Part shown: positions 60,087 through 64,000 of the stretch, in pieces
How the letters are laid out: every line of letters starts with the position of its first letter
Numbering within the stretch: the stretch's first letter is position 1
From: Thermohalobacter berrensis
Lineage (GTDB): Bacteria > Bacillota > Clostridia > Tissierellales > Thermohalobacteraceae
Direction: 5' to 3'
DNA length: 64,000 nucleotides
NCBI RefSeq assembly: GCF_003609645.1
Contig: NZ_MCIB01000012.1
Coordinates: 62,001 to 126,000 of the forward strand
Notes under the pieces: model-generated
What the model saw: the letters and a program-made list of their open reading frames with translations, nothing else
Database searches by the model: none
What the model was told of the DNA's origin: nothing
Translations under genes and position numbers: made by a program

Positions 60087-60284
60087 ATGAAGATAAGTTC
60101 TTATATGTCACAAAACATATACAGCCTTAAGCAAGCTCTAGGTATGGCTACATTAAGAAAAGCTATGAATCAGGATGCACAAAGTGTGGCTAATATTATG
60201 AAATCTGTGGAAAATATAAATAAAACTGAAATAGAAAGGTCAGTTAATCCACATGTAGGTGGAAATATAGATATAAAGGTGTAA
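60087..60284 (+). CDS. YjfB family putative motility protein
   Basis: This 65-residue peptide (MKISSYMSQNIYSLKQALGM, ..., NQDAQSVANIMKSVENIN, ... NPHVGGNIDIKV) matches the YjfB motility family of small proteins linked to flagellar regulons. The function is unknown. CAGGGGGAG precedes the ATG and a strong terminator follows. It ends the flagellar part of the window. Confidence 0.85.
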   Translation: MKISSYMSQNIYSLKQALGMATLRKAMNQDAQSVANIMKSVENINKTEIERSVNPHVGGNIDIKV

Positions 60285-60309
60285 AAAGCGAGCTTTGCTC
60301 GCTTTTTTT
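60284..60309 (+). terminator. Rho-independent terminator after yjfB
   Basis: GCGAGC and GCTCGC pair across TTT, with flanking A and T runs, then seven Ts. Confidence 0.92.
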
Positions 60310-61064
60310 ATTATTAGACTTTTTATCTTTTACCCCATGCAACTTAGGGATAGGTCTTCTTATTGTATTGTTCATTACTTACGTCGAGGGACGTGGGCGT
60401 CCCTCGACAACAGGTATTTTCTAAAAACTAGGAACTAAAAAGCTAAGAACTGTATTTATTCCTAATCCATAACTACATATTGTGGATAAAAAAATCCCAC
60501 ATACTATGAAAATTATAAATATAATTGTTAGAACTTTTCTAAGTTTGTAAAAAAAACTCGAAAAAAATAAGTCCACATTTTTTCACTTGCTATACACATG
60601 TTTTTCCACATAGTATTCTGTGGAAAATTAAGCTTTTCCACAGAGTTATTAACATTATCCACATATTTGTTGTGAAGTTATCCACACCAGCAGTTAGGAT
60701 ATTAGTATAAAAATGGAAATGTATATTTATACTTTATATGCATACACTTAAAAAAGTAAAAAATCTTAATAGCTAACAAATTAGCAAAATTTTTTTAAGT
60801 TTATATAAAAAAATATTTAATGTTTTAGATAAAACAAGTTAAGGGTATCATATTATAATAACAAGAAATATTTTTAGCTTAGATAAAGTTTTATATTTAC
60901 AGACTCAAAATATCTTTTCATTAACTAATACTTAAGAAATTGGAGGAAATTATACCAAAATGTAGAATAATATTAATATTAAATAATTTTACAAAAGTCT
61001 TGTTAATAATTTTTATAAGGAAATACTAAAATTTTTAATAAATAGATGAAAGGGGCTGACCTGT
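60310..61064. other. Gene-free region with DnaA-box cluster and AT-rich tract
   Basis: No gene is seen over about 755 bp. A GGGACG-type REP palindrome (about 60384-60410) and a heptad tract precede a cluster of DnaA boxes (60481-60686), after which about 300 bp of very AT-rich sequence with poly-A and poly-T runs leads to the hpf promoter region. Confidence 0.7.
60481..60686. promoter_or_regulatory. Cluster of six DnaA boxes
   Basis: Perfect TTATCCACA boxes at 60481-60489 (reverse), 60655-60663 and 60678-60686, and one-mismatch TTTTCCACA boxes at 60602-60610, 60619-60627 (reverse) and 60634-60642. The partial GTCCACAT at 60571 could be a seventh. All lie within 206 bp. Confidence 0.8.
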
Positions 61065-61598
61065 ATGAAACTAATTATAACAGGAAGAAATATGGAGGTT
61101 ACAGATGCTTTAAAGGACACAGTTCGTAGAAAACTAGGAAAGCTAGACAAGTATTTTCACGAAGATGTTGAGGTTCATGCAACATTAAGTGTGGAGAAAA
61201 ACAGACAAATTTTTGAAGTTACTATACCTATTAATGGTAGAATGATTAGGGCTGAGGAATCAACAGAAGATATGTATACTTCTATAGATAAATCAATTGA
61301 TATTTTAGAAAGACAAATTAGAAAGCATAAAACAAAATTACAAAAAAGATATAATAATGGTGAAACTATTAGATTTGAAAATATAAAGCCTTTATCAGTA
61401 GAAAAGGATAGTACGCCTAAGATAGTAAAGACTAAACGATTTGCTATGAAGCCAATGGATGCAGAAGAAGCAGTTTTACAAATGGAACTATTAGGTCATG
61501 ATTTCTTCGTATTTACAAATGGAGAAACTGATGAGGTAAATGTTGTATATAAAAGAAAAGACGGGAACTATGGTTTAATTGAACCCGAATACTTATAA
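61065..61598 (+). CDS. hpf: Long-form ribosome hibernation promoting factor (HPF)
   Basis: This 177-residue protein has the N-terminal HPF/RaiA domain (MKLIITGRNMEVTDALKDTVRRKLGKLDKYF) and the C-terminal long-form dimerisation domain (KRFAMKPMDAEEAVLQMELLGHDFFVFTNGETDEVNVVYKRKDGNYGLIEPE), which joins two 70S ribosomes into a 100S dimer in stationary phase. GAAAGGGGCTG precedes the ATG. It lies upstream of secA as in B. subtilis (yvyD-secA). Confidence 0.97.
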   Translation: MKLIITGRNMEVTDALKDTVRRKLGKLDKYFHEDVEVHATLSVEKNRQIFEVTIPINGRMIRAEESTEDMYTSIDKSIDILERQIRKHKTKLQKRYNNGETIRFENIKPLSVEKDSTPKIVKTKRFAMKPMDAEEAVLQMELLGHDFFVFTNGETDEVNVVYKRKDGNYGLIEPEYL

Positions 61599-61723
61599 AA
61601 ATAATATTAAACTTTATTTATAAAAGGAATAGGGGAGATAAATTATTTTCTATATTTAATATAAAATATATATGTGAAATATGTTGAGGACATATCAAAT
61701 ACTCAACAATGAAAATTGATTTA

Positions 61724-61766
61724 TAGGTAGCTGACACGTATGTGTTAGCTACCTACTTGTTTTTTG
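61724..61766 (+). terminator. Rho-independent terminator after hpf
   Basis: TAGGTAGCTGACAC and GTGTTAGCTACCTA (one G-U) pair across 4 nt and run into a T-rich tail, 125 nt after the hpf stop. The 14-bp stem separates hpf from secA. Confidence 0.85.
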
Positions 61767-61850
61767 AGAAGTTATGGCCTCCTTGTCTCTTACAAATTTT
61801 AGTGATAAAATAAATTGATAAGGCAAGAATATTTGAAGGGTGATGATTAC

Positions 61851-64000
61851 ATGAAAAGTCTATTTGAAAAGATATTTGGTACCTATAGTGAAAGGGAGAT
61901 AAAGAGGCTTAATCCTATTGTGGATAAAATAGAAAGTTTAGAAAGTGAAATGAAAAAGCTAACAGATGATGAACTAAAGGCAAAAACTGATGAGTTTAAA
62001 AATAGATTAAACAATGGAGAAACTCTTGATGACATACTTCCAGAGGCCTTTGCAGTAGTAAGGGAAACTGCAGATAGAGTACTTGGAATGAGACATTATA
62101 GGGTACAGTTAATAGGTGGTATAGTACTTCATCAGGGAAGAATTGCAGAGATGAAAACAGGTGAAGGTAAGACATTAGTTGCCACTTTACCTGTTTATTT
62201 AAATGCCCTTACAGGAAAAGGAGTTCATGTTGTAACTGTAAATGACTACCTGGCTAAAAGGGATAGAGAATGGATGGGAAAAATATACGAATTTTTAGGT
62301 TTATCAACAGGCTGTATAGTTCATGGTATGAGTAATGCAGAGAGAAGAAAAGCCTATAATTGTGATATAACCTATGGTACTAATAATGAATTTGGCTTTG
62401 ATTATTTAAGGGATAATATGGTTATATATAAGGGCGAAATGGTACAAAGAGAACTAAACTACTGTATAATAGACGAGGTTGACAGTATATTAATAGATGA
62501 AGCCAGAACTCCACTAATTATTTCAGGAGAGGGAAATGAATCAAACAAGTTATATCTTGCTGCAGATGCTTTTGCAAGGACACTTAGAGGTAGAAAAGTA
62601 GACCCAAATGAAAAGAAAAATGATCCATTTAATAGGGAGATAAAAGAGGAAAATGTAGACTTTTTAGTAGATGAGAAGGCAAATACTGTTACTTTGACTG
62701 AAAAAGGTGTGAAAAAGGCAGAAAATTACTTTAACCTTGAAAACCTTGCAGACCCTGTAAATATGGAAATATCCCACCATATAAATCAAGCACTAAAGGC
62801 ACATAACCTTATGAAAAGGGATAGAGACTATGTTGTTAAAGATGGTCAAGTAGTAATAGTAGACGAATTTACGGGGAGATTAATGTTTGGAAGAAGATAT
62901 AGTGATGGCTTACATCAAGCTATAGAAGCTAAAGAAGGCTTAGATGTAAGAAGGGAATCAAAAACACTTGCCACTATTACATTCCAGAATTATTTTAGAA
63001 TGTATAAAAAACTTGCAGGTATGACAGGTACTGCTAAGACAGAAGAAGCTGAATTTAAAGAGATATATGGTATGGATGTTATAGAAATACCTACAAATAA
63101 GCCTGTAGTTAGAGAAGATTGCCCTGATGTTATATACAAGAATCAGGAGGTTAAGTTTAGGGCTGTAGTAGAGGAAATAAAGGAAAAATATAAAAAAGGT
63201 CAGCCTGTACTTGTAGGTACTATATCTATAGAGAACTCTGAAATTCTAAGTAAGATGCTTAGAAAAGAGGGAGTAAAGCACGAAGTATTAAATGCTAAGT
63301 ACCATGAAAGGGAAGCAGAAATAGTTGCCCAAGCAGGAAGATTAGGTGCTGTAACTATAGCAACAAATATGGCAGGTAGAGGTACAGACATTGTATTAGG
63401 TGGTAACCCAGAATATATGGCAAAAAGTGAAATGAAGAAAAAGGGATATTCCGACCACATAATTGCCTTAGCAGATAGCTTTTTTGATACAGATGATAAA
63501 GAAATATTAGAAGCTAGAAAGGTATATAAAGAGTTACTAGAAAAAGCTAAGGAATCATTAAAGGATGAACAGGAAAAGGTTAAGGAACTTGGAGGATTAC
63601 ACATAATAGGTACAGAAAGACATGAGTCTAGAAGAATAGATAATCAGCTAAGGGGACGTTCTGGACGTCAGGGAGACCCTGGTTCTTCAAGATTTTATAT
63701 ATCCCTTGAAGATGACCTTATGAGATTGTTTGGTAGTGAAAGAATAAGGGGAATGGTTGATACTTTAGGTATGCCAGATGATGAACCTTTAGAGCATAAA
63801 CTTCTTACAAAATCAATAGAGAATGCTCAAAAGAAGGTAGAGGCTAGAAACTTTAATATAAGAAAGCATGTTTTACAATATGATGATGTAATGAATAAAC
63901 AAAGAGAAGTAATATATGCTGAAAGAAGAAAGGTACTTGAAGGTGAGAATCTAAAAGAAAATATTATTTCTATGCTAGAAAATATAATAGAAGGAGCAAT
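61851..64000 (+). CDS. secA: Preprotein translocase ATPase SecA (3' truncated by window)
   Basis: From ATG 61851 (GAAGGGTGATG upstream) 716 codons are visible with no stop, so the last ~100-150 residues lie outside. The motor motifs are intact: [26 protein letters not shown] (Walker A), [37 protein letters not shown] (Walker B), [35 protein letters not shown] and [38 protein letters not shown]. SecA drives Sec export through SecYEG. It is the canonical clostridial type and follows hpf, as in B. subtilis. Confidence 0.98.
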   Translation, partial: MKSLFEKIFGTYSEREIKRLNPIVDKIESLESEMKKLTDDELKAKTDEFKNRLNNGETLDDILPEAFAVVRETADRVLGMRHYRVQLIGGIVLHQGRIAEMKTGEGKTLVATLPVYLNALTGKGVHVVTVNDYLAKRDREWMGKIYEFLGLSTGCIVHGMSNAERRKAYNCDITYGTNNEFGFDYLRDNMVIYKGEMVQRELNYCIIDEVDSILIDEARTPLIISGEGNESNKLYLAADAFARTLRGRKVDPNEKKNDPFNREIKEENVDFLVDEKANTVTLTEKGVKKAENYFNLENLADPVNMEISHHINQALKAHNLMKRDRDYVVKDGQVVIVDEFTGRLMFGRRYSDGLHQAIEAKEGLDVRRESKTLATITFQNYFRMYKKLAGMTGTAKTEEAEFKEIYGMDVIEIPTNKPVVREDCPDVIYKNQEVKFRAVVEEIKEKYKKGQPVLVGTISIENSEILSKMLRKEGVKHEVLNAKYHEREAEIVAQAGRLGAVTIATNMAGRGTDIVLGGNPEYMAKSEMKKKGYSDHIIALADSFFDTDDKEILEARKVYKELLEKAKESLKDEQEKVKELGGLHIIGTERHESRRIDNQLRGRSGRQGDPGSSRFYISLEDDLMRLFGSERIRGMVDTLGMPDDEPLEHKLLTKSIENAQKKVEARNFNIRKHVLQYDDVMNKQREVIYAERRKVLEGENLKENIISMLENIIEGA

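Noticed and set aside
60481-60686. Calling the chromosomal replication origin here
   Set aside because: DnaA boxes alone are not enough; no dnaA/dnaN/rpmH neighbours and the window is too small for a skew test. Kept as a finding only.
63200-63604. Minus-strand 134-codon frame at the end of the window
   Set aside because: It is antisense to secA, whose frame carries all known motifs; the composition is that of a shadow frame.

Overview
The window is AT-rich, densely coding DNA from an anaerobic, motile, endospore-forming low-GC Gram-positive bacterium (class Clostridia; the genus cannot be fixed from sequence alone). Pointers are the Bacillus/Clostridium-type flagellar-secretion gene order, a YyaC spore protein, SLH-domain surface protein, TPP, SAM and c-di-GMP riboswitches, GT-rich Shine-Dalgarno sites with frequent TTG and GTG starts, and an oxygen-sensitive double-cubane-cluster reductase system.

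Layout. 1-5000: tail of a SelW/Rdx-like gene, glycogen phosphorylase, mannose-6-phosphate isomerase and a MntA/HepT toxin-antitoxin pair. 5000-10400: an XRE regulator facing a small operon with one nonsense-broken ORF, TPP-riboswitch-controlled thiD-thiE, and a three-gene double-cubane reductase/activase cassette, these last two on the minus strand. 10400-16700: a LevR-type sigma-54 activator, a -24/-12 promoter and a cellobiose-type PTS with a GH4 6-phospho-glycosidase. 17600-30400: chemoreceptor, sugar-phosphate isomerase-like protein, phosphoglucomutase, VanZ-like protein, lytic transglycosylase with SLH repeats, YyaC, a c-di-GMP riboswitch driving an HD-GYP protein, and a large NAGPA-domain exported protein. 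30800-41000: TtcA-like thiolase, tRNA-Pro, small export protein, SAM riboswitch-metK, a sigma factor with DUF1659/DUF2922/YvrJ small proteins, a ComK-like gene under a LexA box, and recD2. 41600-64000: the comF-yvyF-flgM-flgN-flgK-flgL-DUF6470-fliW-csrA-hag-flaG-fliD-fliS-fliT-hpf-secA order known from Bacillus subtilis, but interrupted by accessory insertions (a 23S-IVP-type four-helix protein, a second flgK, a RAYT transposase, a group I intron and a homing endonuclease).

The most unusual content is (i) a group I intron in the flagellin gene whose 5' end carries a second, synonymously diverged copy of the flagellin C-terminus, so that both unspliced and spliced messages could encode a complete flagellin, beside a LAGLIDADG gene lying outside the intron; (ii) intergenic regions built from degenerate 7-nt tandem units and 34/35-bp GTAACGG modules that bracket ttcA and recD2 in inverted orientation; (iii) more than 20 REP-like palindromes together with one resident RAYT; (iv) a hairpin that would hide the flgM ribosome binding site in read-through but not in sigma-28-initiated mRNA; (v) a ComK-like regulator with a LexA operator inside its promoter; and (vi) a dense DnaA-box cluster upstream of hpf-secA. 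All assignments come from reading the sequence; no database search was run.
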